DNA from: Cudoniella acicularis
Taxonomy: Eukaryota; Ascomycota; Leotiomycetes; Helotiales; Helotiaceae
NCBI GenBank assembly: GCA_013054445.1
Contig: JAAMPI010000277.1
Span: 1 to 45,922, forward strand
Direction of reading: 5' to 3'
DNA: 45,922 bases
The notes under the pieces were generated by a model, which made no database searches, was not told where the DNA came from, and saw nothing but the letters and a program-made list of their open reading frames with translations. Positions 32,322 to 42,915 of this stretch are shown here, piece by piece (the first letter of the stretch is position 1; every line of letters starts with the position of its first letter). Made by a program: the position numbers and the translations under genes.

Positions 32322-33486
32322 ATGGAACAAACACTTGCCCCACAACATGGCAAAGGTCCAGACCATCTCGACCAACCCGATCTCTGCCTATTATCCCTCG
32401 ATGGCGGCGGGGTACGGGGCCTCTCGACACTGCAGATATTGAAAGGCCTCATGACGCGACTCAACAATGAACGTAAAGCCGACAATCTCCTACCCGTGAA
32501 GCCATGCGAAGTTTTTGACATTATCGGCGGCACAAGCACTGGCGGGTATGTAAAACATCGTTCTACCAAGGCTTAACTGACAGAACGAGCCTTATTGCTA
32601 TTATGCTCGGTCGACTTGAGATGGACGTCGATGAATGCATTTCGGCATACGTCGAGCTCATGAAGGCGGTCTTTGAATCGAAATCGAGGTCGCTGCCATT
32701 TAACATAAGGGGCAGAACCAAGCCGCGATTCGATTCTACGAAGCTTGAAATCGCCATCAAACAGGTGATTACTAGTCGCGGCGTCTCAGAAAATGCGCTT
32801 TTTAATGATGGAACAGATCGTAACTGTAATGTGTAAGTACGTTCCAGATGTGCAGTGAAGGGCGCTAATATGAGATTAGCTTTGTCTGCACTATTGCAAA
32901 GGAAACCACAGACATCACACGCCTTCGAAGCTATAGCTTACTGAGTGAGCTCGATATCCCTGCAACTATCTGTGAGGCTGCTCTTGCAACTTCGGCGGCA
33001 ACGGGCTTCTTTGACCCTGTTTGCATAGGAGAACGCAAATTTGTGGATGGTGCTTTAGGCGCAAACAATCCGGTGTGCGAGGTGGAAGGAGAAGCTTCGG
33101 ATATCTGGTGCCCAGAAACAGCAGATTTGAAACCTCGGGTGAAATGCTTTATTTCTATTGGAACCGGAGACCCAGGAAAGAAGGCTATCGAGGACAATAT
33201 TATAAAATTCCTTTCACGGACGCTAGTCGCAATTACAACCGAGACGGGGAAGACGGCAGAGCAGTTTGTGGCCCGCTGGAGACAACATTACGACGAGAGC
33301 CGATACTTTCGTTTTAATGTCCAGCAAGGACTACAGACTGTGAGACTAGCTGAATATCGGGAGCAAGGCACTATCGAAGCGGCGACGGCTGCCTACCTCA
33401 GGCACCAAGAACAAAAGTTCCGAGTGCGAGACTGTGTTGCAAATTTAAGGCAGAAACAGAGTGTGTATATTGAAAGCTTTACCTAG
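32322..33486 (+). CDS. Patatin-like phospholipase domain (N-terminal part of an NLR-like gene?)
   Basis: Exons 32322-32545, 32584-32832 and 32880-33486 splice to 359 residues. The catalytic dyad of patatin lipases is intact: oxyanion loop DGGGVRG, nucleophile elbow GTSTGG (split by intron 1), and Asp in VDGALGANNP. The stop is TAG at 33484. The family hydrolyses acyl chains of phospholipids or galactolipids, in the cytosol or at membranes. Only 170 bp later begins an NB-ARC/TPR frame that has no ATG of its own, so the true gene may join the two by an intron with a donor near 33450. Patatin-NB-ARC-TPR is a known fungal NLR-like architecture, with the patatin as effector domain. Two ambiguous bases (N) lie upstream at 32231 and 32233. 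Confidence 0.85.
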
Positions 33487-33659
33487 GAAATGGGCGTGAT
33501 TTCCTTAGACTAATCTTTCACAGAGCCTATGGCTGATGCCGACTTCAACTCCCAAATTTCTGTAAGGGGTATAGCCTGCTCTGGGAATTAGCTAGACGCT
33601 TATAATAGATAGGAATATAAATCGCGGGGCCATCTGCAACTCCAAACTCGTAAGTTGCC

Positions 33660-35693
33660 TTGCAAGTATTTGAAGTTGCTAATGCTGAGTGCTATGTAGC
33701 CTCGCACGTTGCCTGCTGGTTCGTCCCTTTTGCAAGGAATACACGGTTTGCGGGCCGCCATCTCGAGCTTAGCAAGCTTGAAAATGCCCTTTTTGCGGAA
33801 GGCCAAAGTCGCAAGGTCGCCGTCATTGGCCTTGGAGGTGTTGGCAAAACCCAAATTGCGATCGAGTTTGCCTACCGGACACAAGAGAAGCACCCGGAGT
33901 GCGCTGTCTTCTGGGTCCCTGCAATCGACCTGGAAACTTTTCAGCAAGCGTATCGGGAAATCGGCCGGCAGCTACAAATACCCGGCATAGACGACAAGCA
34001 GGCAAACATCAAAGAACTTTTGAAACGTCACCTGAGTCAAGAAAGTGTCGGCGAATGGCTACTCATTTTTGATAACGCAGACGATATCGAAATGTGGATC
34101 AGCAGCGCCGACAACCCAGACGATTCGCGTTGTCTGATTAACTACCTGCCAACTAGTAACAAAGGATCAGTCCTATTTACTACCCGGAACCGGAAAGCTG
34201 CAATCAAATTGGCGCGCCAGAGCGTTGTGGAAGTAGCCGAAATGGACGAAGACACTGGGATAGAGGTCCTAAGCAATTCCTTAATCGACCAGGAAATCTT
34301 GAACGATCGCCAGGCAATGCTAGAACTCCTAAACCAACTTACTTTCCTCCCCCTCGCTATCGTGCAAGCATCTGCATATATTAATGAAAACTGTATTGCA
34401 CTATCTGAATACTTGTCCTTCTTAAACGACACAGAGGAAAATGTCATCGAATTACTAAGCGAAGATTTTGAAGAGGAATGGAGATACCGCGATTCGAAGA
34501 ACCCCGTTGCAGCTACCTGGCTGGTTTCCTTTGATCAAATTCGACATCGCGATCCTCTTGCAATCGAATACCTGTCGTTTATGTCGTGCCTCGAGCCGAA
34601 AAATATTCCACCATTCCTTTTACCACCAGCACAATCGAAGAAAAAGGGAATCGATGCAATCGGAACTCTCAGTGCCTACTCATTTATAACCAAGCGGCCA
34701 GGAAATCAATCCCTGGACCTCCACCGGCTCGTGCATCTCGCTACCCGAAACTGGTTACAACAGAAGCAGTTGCTGTTAGAGTGGACAGGAAGAGCTATTG
34801 CACGAATGGCCGAGGTTTTTCCTAATAGTAACCACAAAAACAGGACTTTATGGAGAACCCTCTTGCCCCATGCGCATTGTATCCTCGAGTCTAATGTCCT
34901 TAGCGAAAGCGTTGAATGGAGATTACCGTTACTTGAAAAATTCAGTGGATGTCTATATAGCGACGGCAGGCACGACGAAGCAGAAAGAACAGTTTCTCAG
35001 GTCCTAGAGATAAGGGAGAAGGTGCTAGGGCAAGAACATCCGGATACGCTAGCGAGTATGAATAACCTAGCGTTAATGTTTTCGAACCAAGGGCGATGGA
35101 AAGAGGCCGAAGAGCTAGGGATCCAGGTTTTAGAAATGACGAAGAGGGTATTAGGGCGAGAGCATCCGGACACACTAATGAGTATGAATAACCTGGCGTT
35201 AACGTTTTGGAAACAAGGGCGATGGAAAGAGGCCGAAGAGCTAGGGATCCAGGTTCTGGAAATAAGGAAGAGGGTATTAGGGCAAGAGCATCCGGACACA
35301 CTAATAAGTATGAATAACCTGGCGATAACGTTTTCGAAACAAGGGCGATGGAAAGAGGCCGAAGAGCTACAGGTCCAGGTTCTAGAAATATCGAAGAGGG
35401 TATCAGGGCAAGAGCATCTGGATACACTAAGGAGTATGAATAACCTAGCGTCAACGTTTTGGAAACAGGGGCGATGGGAGGAGGCCGAAGAGCTACAGGT
35501 CCAGGTTCTAGAAATAAGGAAGAGGGTATTAGGGCAAGAGCATCCGGATACGCTAACGAGTATGAATAACCTAGCCTACACCTTAAATTCACAAGGTCAT
35601 AGCAACAAAGCTATAGACTTAATGGCGGAATGTGCCCGACTACGGGAAAAAAAACTTAGGACCAAATCATCGAGATACGAAGGATTCGTATAA
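33660..35693 (+). CDS. NB-ARC STAND ATPase with TPR repeats (probable 3' exon of the patatin NLR-like gene)
   Basis: A single open stretch of about 675 codons. Order: linker FVPFARNTRFAGRHLELSKLE; P-loop VIGLGGVGKTQIA (about residue 57); Walker B LLIFDNADD; RNBS-B-like GSVLFTTRN; GLPL-equivalent LTFLPLAIVQASA; an MHD-like LDLHRLVHLATRNW; then five kinesin-light-chain-type TPRs of 42 residues with HPDTLxSMNNLA. These are signal-transducing switches: ligand on the TPRs, nucleotide exchange, then activation of the N-terminal effector. No ATG occurs before the P-loop (the left end is bounded by a TTG codon), which strongly implies an upstream exon. Candidate acceptors giving compatible phase lie at about 33666, 33687 and 33701. 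The coordinates mark the open frame, not a proven start. All nucleotide-binding motifs are intact. Confidence 0.85.
   Translation: MQVFEVANAECYVASHVACWFVPFARNTRFAGRHLELSKLENALFAEGQSRKVAVIGLGGVGKTQIAIEFAYRTQEKHPECAVFWVPAIDLETFQQAYREIGRQLQIPGIDDKQANIKELLKRHLSQESVGEWLLIFDNADDIEMWISSADNPDDSRCLINYLPTSNKGSVLFTTRNRKAAIKLARQSVVEVAEMDEDTGIEVLSNSLIDQEILNDRQAMLELLNQLTFLPLAIVQASAYINENCIALSEYLSFLNDTEENVIELLSEDFEEEWRYRDSKNPVAATWLVSFDQIRHRDPLAIEYLSFMSCLEPKNIPPFLLPPAQSKKKGIDAIGTLSAYSFITKRPGNQSLDLHRLVHLATRNWLQQKQLLLEWTGRAIARMAEVFPNSNHKNRTLWRTLLPHAHCILESNVLSESVEWRLPLLEKFSGCLYSDGRHDEAERTVSQVLEIREKVLGQEHPDTLASMNNLALMFSNQGRWKEAEELGIQVLEMTKRVLGREHPDTLMSMNNLALTFWKQGRWKEAEELGIQVLEIRKRVLGQEHPDTLISMNNLAITFSKQGRWKEAEELQVQVLEISKRVSGQEHLDTLRSMNNLASTFWKQGRWEEAEELQVQVLEIRKRVLGQEHPDTLTSMNNLAYTLNSQGHSNKAIDLMAECARLREKKLRTKSSRYEGFV
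34998..35627 (+). repeat. Tandem 126-bp TPR-coding repeat, five units
   Basis: CAGGTYYTRGARATR starts recur at 34998, 35124, 35250, 35376 and 35502, exactly 126 bp apart. Each unit encodes one 42-residue TPR. Units share long identical runs (for example GAGTATGAATAACCT and GGGCGATGGAAAGAGGCCGAAGAGCTA). Nucleotide-level identity of this kind points to recent unit duplication or gene conversion. Differences cluster at a few codons (LGI/LQV, MTK/IRK/ISK, LMF/LTF/ITF). Confidence 0.9.
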
Positions 35694-36682
35694 AATATTA
35701 AGGAAATGGCAGAGAAAGTTACCTTAACTATACTACTATTATAGTAATAAAATCCCAAGCTCAAGACTCTATAACTGTTTAATCATGAGATGAGCACAAG
35801 ATTGATTTGGAAATGAATATAATAAAATCATATATATACAAGAACCTAGGTATATCGCAATGTATTCTTTATTTCAGGTGCTAGGATGAAGGAGCTCAGA
35901 GGGTTTCTATCTGCAATCCTTAGCGGCGACCTGCAGCAGGCCGTCGCAATTTTTACAGTGAGCCATGCAGGGTGCGTATCAGGCCGGACAGGCGCTGAAA
36001 GATCTCAGGGCACGATAGCACCATCGATGAAGCTATCGGGAGACTCGGGCTACCCCTCAGGGATCTATCAGGCATGTACGGGTAGCCGGCGCACGAATAT
36101 GTGTTGTAGAGGGGATTCTGCAGCGCAGATAGCACAGCCGCTATGATACAATCAATCAATCTATCTATCTACCTATCTTCAATCATTTGCGGTTTTAAAG
36201 CAGTGTCAATTTTTTTTTTATAACGCCTGAAGTTCGTGTTTTAGTATCCCGTCTTCTTAGATAAAGCACCGAGGTCGTCTGGTGTTTTAGGGCATTTCGC
36301 TAACAAACAAAAATATAAACTTTTAAATTGTGAACGAAAATTTAAAAATAGCAAATGAAAAGTAAATTTATTTTCTTATAGTCTATAAAAACTAATTATA
36401 AGTTATGATTCTATTTAGTTATTTTAAAACATTCAAGTGAAGGTAGTGAGTTTAATTTCGTATAGGGAATTAGGATGTGGTTGTGATTCGTGAACTTCGT
36501 TATCCAGAGGAAAGACAGTCTATTTGTGTACACTCAGTCTTTAAATATTTGCCTTCTGGATTCTAGGCAGTAGCATTTCCCACTATACCAGGAGGTTGAC
36601 AGAAAAAGTGGTATTTGAAAGTGGGATTGTTAGTGGATACCCAGATCTCTAAACTTGACCAAACGACAGCTAATCAACCAAA
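35694..36682. other. Intergenic with AT-rich repeat-like DNA
   Basis: No supportable gene; the open frame at 35886-36146 has no family traits. A short CTAT microsatellite lies at about 36150-36178. The AT-rich segment at about 36300-36450 contains TTATTTTAAAACATTCAAGTGA, nearly identical to TTATTTTATAACATTCAAGTGA near 16760. Confidence 0.45.
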
Positions 36683-38965
36683 TTAGCCTCTCGGCATGGT
36701 TTCCCGGCTGAAGGAATCCTCCCAGCATCTGAGAAAGTGCCTATCAGCTGCACTCAATGCCTCCGGTTCCTGAGCGGTATCTTCATATACGCAGTACATA
36801 TCCCGCATATGAATTTTATAGCGAAGTAAACCTCCAAGACGGGCTTCATCAAGGAAACGATGGTCGAGCAGCACAAAGAGACAAAATCGAGGACATTGTT
36901 GCGGCCAGGCGCCCGGCTTCACCGCCAGCATCGCGCCTCCCTCGCCAACTTCATCAGGAATTCTTATGAGGTCTGGAGGAGTATCAGTCGCTTCTTCTGT
37001 CTGAAGAACCCAAAGAAGTCTGCCGCGCTGATGATGATATGACTGCACCACATCTTCACTGCATGATGCAGAGTCAAACAAAGCGACAGTTTTTTTGATT
37101 ACGTGCTCTGGTATGCCTTGACTTTGTGGTTGACGCCATTGCAGTTGACTTCCGCGTCCACTGGCATCGTTGCAAGGTAACAGGATAAGACTGGTGTTTT
37201 GCAGCGCGTATGCCACAGATTGTTTTCCAGAGAGCTTGTGGAGTTGCTGAAACGCTTGAATGAATTCGAAGTACTGGATTGATAGCAGACTGTCTTCATC
37301 AAAGGAGAAATAGATATCTGTCTCCAAGATTATGCTTAGCAAACTCGCGGCTCGCGATGACCAGATGACGCAATACGCTTCCTGTTTGAGTTGCCAATCT
37401 TCCTGCTGACAGAATGTACGAAACAAAAGGAGAGTTTTAACCCTCTGATCTGGGTGGCTCGTTATGCTTTATCCGTAAGACGTTTGCGTGTTCATTCCTG
37501 TCCAGTACTTCTCTATGTCATGTACTTGGCTTCTCTTCAATGGCAGAGTGTACTGATTTTGCAGTATAACTTTCAGAGCGTGCAGCATCACTGCTGAATT
37601 TTCATGGTTATCAGAGTAGATTAGATCGTGAAAGCTCTCTTGGGTTTCGGGGATTTCAAGAATGCGGAATGAGAACATAACAATATCGGAATGTCGCATA
37701 CTGGTGTTAAAAGTCCAGGGTGTGGAAACGTCGCGACGATCTGCCCACCTGAGGAACGGGTGAGAGCTTGCGTCCTCGATCACCACTTCCTGCGCCGTTA
37801 TATTGTCTTCTAGTATTGTGTCCAAAAGCGGTTGAGAAAAAGATCGGGCGCTCGGTACCGAGAATACTGATTGCAAGCGAGAGAAAGGATTCGTGGAAGT
37901 GGGAGATATTTCGCGCAGGTGGGCGACATGCCCATCTAGACACCTCCGAACTTGAGGCCGATACACGTCGCGAGCCCACGTCCAAACAAAATCAACGATC
38001 TGGAATATTTGCAATGCACCGTCATGCGACTCTAGATTACCATGCCATAATTGAAAAACTTGCTGCGAGGTCTTTGTTACTATCATTGTCTGTAGGTGCC
38101 TTTGAGGGAAAATCTTACCACCATTTTTTTGTCGTCAAGAATTGCAGCATAGAGTCGCCAATCTTCCCCTAAGCTGCCTTTTCTTGACAGGGGAATGCGA
38201 AAGTTCGACAGAGAAGGACCTAATGTACCCTCGACATCGATCGCTCATGCTTAATCCAATGACTCTATCGGGCTTCATAGGAACTCTGGAGTTTTCGAGG
38301 TCATCTTGAGGGTCATGAGACACTGCTTCGCTGATTGCTGCGCTGAAAATCTTAGTTTGATTTTCTTCATCACTTTGGGGCTATTAGCTTTCAAATCGAG
38401 TTCGCACTACGGTGATCAAGCATTTACCTATCTTCATTTAGATTTTGACTTGAATGGTTACCATCATCGCACGTGCACCGGCGCCGACCTTTTCGTCTCG
38501 TTTCCAATTTTTCTTTTCGTCCTCGTCGAAGGGTTGTGCTTCGTATTCTGACTCCCAGTTCTCATTTCTACAGTGAACAGTAATAGAGAATAAGATTATA
38601 ATGGCCTTCAAAAAGATCAATAAGACTGACCACACAATTTCTTGGTCAAACCGTCCAATGACAGGTTTCTCGATCGAGTCTCTCCAAATATCCTCGTTGA
38701 TACCGAAATCCGTTCTCAGCCTAGAAACATTGGTGCGAAGGTCCCTCACCCGCGCTTTCTGCCTTCTAACAGTCTTTTGGTCTGTATCAGTTCTTATTAT
38801 GTAGTCGTCATATCGGTTGGCCCAGATATTTCGTATGACTTGAAAAAGATGGCTGTATTGAGTAGGCCATTGCTTCGGTGGGACAGGTCCTTCAAATTTA
38901 AGATTGTAATCAGCAACGAGCTTCTGCAATTGTTCTTTCGGAAGATTGGCTTTTTTAGGAGCCAT
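36683..38965 (-). pseudogene. Fungal PD-(D/E)XK-like family gene, decayed, central domain missing
   Basis: It starts at ATG 38965 with KKANLPKEQLQKLVADYNLKFEGP and a coiled N-terminal helix (RDLRTNVSRLRTDFGINEDIW), followed by RNENWESEYEAQPFDEDEKK. After an undefined junction comes RVPMKPDRVIGL, then only about 40 residues later GEDWRLYAAILDDKK, IFQIVDFVWTWARDVYRPQVRR and a 3' region to 36683. In related fungal proteins (from memory, PDDEXK_12-type) a block of about 100 residues with an FLVLEAKSE-like catalytic strand lies between these parts; it is absent here. Frameshifts near 38235 and 38090 and an in-frame TAA at 37469-37471 are further lesions. I infer loss of function. The family name is recalled rather than searched. 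Confidence 0.65.
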
Positions 38966-39541
38966 AGCAACTCTTTTGTCGAATTTGTGTTAAGTATTTT
39001 TTTTTGGCTAATATACATAAGGCATGAAAGTCTCTGAGAGAAGACCTTTGCGCCAATCAGTAAGTGGGCAGAGGCTGTTTTGTAGGGATGAGCAGCGCCT
39101 GACGCGGCTCGGTAGCTCACGCCCCAATTTGGCTACAACTAGAGGTCTGGTTGCGATACTCACATGCGATTTCAAGGATCTCTGACGCCAACGGTCTGGA
39201 TAAGGGGACGTCCAATACCCCCTGCGCGGGCACGGGGAAGGCTCCACCCTTCCGCTCCACCAATCACTAAGCGCTTTCACAGGTTCATGGTTCTGCCTCG
39301 TGGGCAACTAGGCCAAAGCGCGAAAACTAGCTAGCTGCAATATCCCTATTCCAAACTTCATCTTTTACCTTCTAGTTTCTGCCATCCTCTGAAATTCGTC
39401 TTCTTGCTCTATTGCAGCGGTATCTGCGGTGCCAAAAAATAAAAATAAAATTTTTTTTTTTTTTTTTTTTTTGGCGCACGCTTCTCAAACCTCGTTTGCC
39501 AGACTTCAGTGGAAGATCTTCCTTCCGATCGAGATGTAGAA
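38966..39541. other. Divergent intergenic with long poly-A/T tract
   Basis: Between the PD-(D/E)XK-like remnant and the Hsp70-like gene. A T-run of about 22 bases preceded by AAAAATAAAAATAAAA lies at about 39437-39472, 70 bp before the start of the Hsp70-like gene. Nothing else is supported. Confidence 0.5.
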
Positions 39542-42116
39542 ATGGCGGAGGCTGAACCCGCGACAGAAGAACCATCCGGCCGTTTGATTGTTGCATTCGA
39601 TTTCGGAACGACTTTCTCCTCCGTCGCATATGCTCGAGTCAGTGAAAAGACGCCGAGTGATACTGTTAGCATAACGGATGTGAAATGCATCACTAAATAT
39701 CCAGACGATCGCGCACCGCCTGGAGTCACATTTGCGTGGGAATCTAGAGAAGATGTCCCCACCGAACTGTGGTATAGTCTTCCTCTGCCACCGAAACAAA
39801 GACAATCAGCCTATCAAAGCATGCAAAGTTCTGGGAAAGAGTCAATGGACGAGGATCCCACCTCGTCTGATGCAAGCAGCGAGTTTTCATGCTCGTTTCC
39901 CGAGGATGCAGAAAATCCGGAAAGTGAACAAGAAAATACTGGAGGGGACCGCGGGAGATCGGATACCTTGTTCTGGGGCTTCGGAGTGCAAAAGCAGCTC
40001 AAGAACATAGACATTCCCAAGGACGGGGCAAGACGACTTATCAGGTTTAAGTTAATGCTTGATGAGAAGAGCGAAGAAACGGAAGATGTTCGCGCACAGT
40101 TATCACTAGTGCTCAAGAACCTGAAGAGATCGAGATTGATCAAGCAGAACACAGACGTTATCAGTGACTACTTAGAGCAGCTTTTCAAACATACGAAGGA
40201 CGAACTACAAAGGCTCAATGAGTATAGTGTCAATATGCCTATCGAATTCGTTATTTGCGTGCCAGCGGTTTGGCCATCCAGGGCATGCCGTGTAATGCAG
40301 GCAGCCATGAGTACCGCTGCAAAAGGATCAGAATTAGGCAGCTTGGTGAACGGCAGTCTTGACAACCTTTTCATCATTTCTGAGCCTGAAGCGGCAGCTT
40401 CGTGTGTTTTAGCGGAGGACAACAACGACATATACGTAGGTTACTCCTCAACCTTATGCAAGACGGCAGAATGCTGATCCTGAAATCCTGACAGGAAAAT
40501 GAGACCATTGTTATCCTGGATGCTGGGGGTGGAACTGTTGATGCGGTTACTTACCAAATCACAAATTCCTACCCTCTGAGATTGTCCGCTGAGGTTGTTC
40601 CGCCTGGCAGTATGTAATCTTATATCCACTCCACTCAATTTCTGTTGATGTTCATGATACCCAGGCAAGCTCTGTGGGGCAAGCTATATCAATGAAAGAT
40701 TTGAGAAGCTCCTGCTAAAACGACTAAAGCACGAAAATTACCTTGTCAAAAATGGGAAAACTATCAAGAGCATCGTCGAAGGGAAAGTCATCGAGTTCGA
40801 AAATGGAGAAAAGAGATTCATTGACACGGCCAGTGAATATTTCGAAACTGACCCAATCTATATTGACGATCTGAGGGCCAACCCCAAGAAACGATTCTTT
40901 CAAAATCGACTTGGGATTTCCAAGTAAGATCTTAGAAAATTGCATAGTATGACGCTAAGACATATCTAGGCGCGAAATGACGTGGGTTTTCCAAGAGTCT
41001 CTGGACGAGGCTGCCAATCTGCTTATAGAGCAACTTGAGATGGTGAAAGCAAAGGGGTTCGCTGTCCAAGTAAGTTAAATCGACTGTCCCAAGATGTCGG
41101 ATATATGATCAATCTATCCCTGCGAAAAGTTATCCCTACTGACATCCTCGGAAGAAAGTTATCCTAATCGGCGGCTTCGGCCAGTCCCCTGCTCTGCGAA
41201 CACATCTCCGAAACGTGCTTGCAACCGAGAAGAATTTTCTGGGCCAAGAAATCCATTTCTTGACTCCTGGCACAGCGTGAGTCAGCTATGTTTTACCCGC
41301 AATCTTGGAGAGAATCCCACATTATACTAAAACTTGAATAGGTCAACCGTGGTAGCGCGAGGCGCTGTTCTTCGGGCACTCAACAAAGACCACGGTCCAT
41401 CACGAATCACTTCGTGTAGCTATGGTTTTTTGCTAACAGAACCATATGAGCCAGACGAGTTTATTGCACACAAAAATACCAGATGCATCATAGACAAAGC
41501 AGACGGTGAAAAATACATTGAGGGGACGATTAACTGGCTCATTCAAAAGGTTTTTACACTCAATCTCCATATTAGGATAAGTGATTTATCCCGTCCTTGG
41601 CTAATGCTAATAATTTATTCCTCAAGGACGAAAGCCTACCCCACAATAAAGAGATTTCTATCATAGTGAAGCACACTTTCGCCCTGAATAAAAAAAGTAT
41701 TCAGCTGCAAGGAGTTTCTCTATGTATCTGATTTGAAGCATGAGTCTCACTACAGAAAGACGCATGCAATGAATAAAGGTAGATAACATTCGCCATCCTT
41801 AGGAATATCTGCTAATGAAATATTATGAATAGGCGCAGAAATTGCTGGTTCGATCACCGCAGACATGACTTTCCTTAGAGATGAAGGTCATATTCAACCA
41901 GAACCACCGTCGGGTTTCAGCACGTATTCTGGACCTAAGGCTCCACATCATTGGGCGGTGAAATTCGAGCTAGTGATGATCATTGATGGTCGGAATTTGC
42001 GGTACAAGGCACGTTGGCCTCCATCCAACAGCCTTGAAGCAAGAGTGTATAACCAAAGAGTGCATGGAAAGGGTCAGGTCTGTATCGCAGCCGCATTTAA
42101 GCCGGGAACCGCATGA
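39542..42116 (+). CDS. Hsp70-like (actin-fold ATPase) protein with one frameshift in exon 7
   Basis: Exons: 39542-40435, 40495-40609, 40665-40923, 40970-41069, 41155-41276, 41342-41549, 41627-41778 and 41833-42116. Exons 1-6 phase perfectly. The ATPase core has phosphate-1 loop FDFGTTFSSVAYA, connect-type EPEAAA, phosphate-2 LDAGGGTVDAVTY and adenosine motif LIGGFGQSPALRTHL. There is no canonical Hsp70 substrate domain; the C-terminus ends with KFELVMIIDGRNLRYKARWP. This is the expanded fungal non-canonical Hsp70 family of unknown clients. Exon 7 starts in frame (DESLPHNKEISIIVKHTFA) but must shift by one base near 41705-41718 to reach YVSDLKHESHYRKTHAMNK and exon 8. Either a recent frameshift, a sequencing error or an unseen micro-exon. 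About 711 residues if repaired. Acidic Ser-rich insert at residues about 105-145. The start ATG lies 33 bases inside a longer open frame. Confidence 0.82.
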
Positions 42117-42915
42117 AGCCCTTCGTCAGGTATCAGTCATCATCTCAATGTTTTTAGTCTCTAGGCTTTTTGCTTTGTAAAATGCTCACTACTCGTACAT
42201 GTTATTCTGGGTGGTCAAATGTTTCCTCATCTATAAAGATTGTGAAAAGTGCTAAATACATCTAATTTTGTACTTGATGAACGTAGATATCTTGCAGGGA
42301 AGAAGGGGATGTCTTGAAGAACACTTACCATTTAGCAGATGAGTTCACAGGCCATTTACCCAACGCCAATCCACAAAATACATCGAATTGACTAGTGCTA
42401 ATCTTATCGATCCAGCTTTCGATACTGTCTTCGTTCTTTCTGCCAGAGCCGCTAACTAACTACAGATTTGACAGGCTTTGGTAGTTTTGCCTCCCTGAGG
42501 GTGCCAAAATCGCTCTTTAATACATGCTCAGGCCTGCTCACCGTTGGGTCAGGTTAAAGCGGTCGCTGCTCACGTCCGCAGACTAAAACAGAAGTAGCGG
42601 AAGAAAAATTCACGTAGAGTCTAGCGGTATTCGACGGAGTACGTAAAATTACGACAAGTTGCAAAGCGCGATGTGCAACAGCAATCTATTCTTTCCTATA
42701 AACGTGAGGACGTTTCAAACTTCGCCGGAAAGGTGCGGTGTGCAACAAAAGTATCCTTGCAGTGGGCTGACCCAAGTCGCCTTCACTTGAAGATTGAAGT
42801 AGACGAGATAACGCAAAGATTAGCGCAAACAGGACAGGTTGGAGAATCAAGAGAAGAAAAGGTGCAAACAGTTGTATAGTACATAAAGTACAGGGTATCT
42901 ATTCATAACAGTAAT
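42117..42915. other. Intergenic; boundary between accessory and core regions
   Basis: No supportable gene; the open frame at 42673-42879 begins with a non-ATG codon and matches nothing. A block at 42523-42590 (GCTCAGGCCTGCTCACC..TCAGGTTAAAGCGGTCGCTGCTCACGTCC) resembles 29876-29945. Confidence 0.4.

Noticed and set aside
34942..35592. Long antisense open frame (216 codons) opposite the TPR array
   Set aside because: It exists because the 126-bp repeats lack antisense stops in that phase; its protein is just a repeated 42-residue complement of the TPR units, with no family traits.
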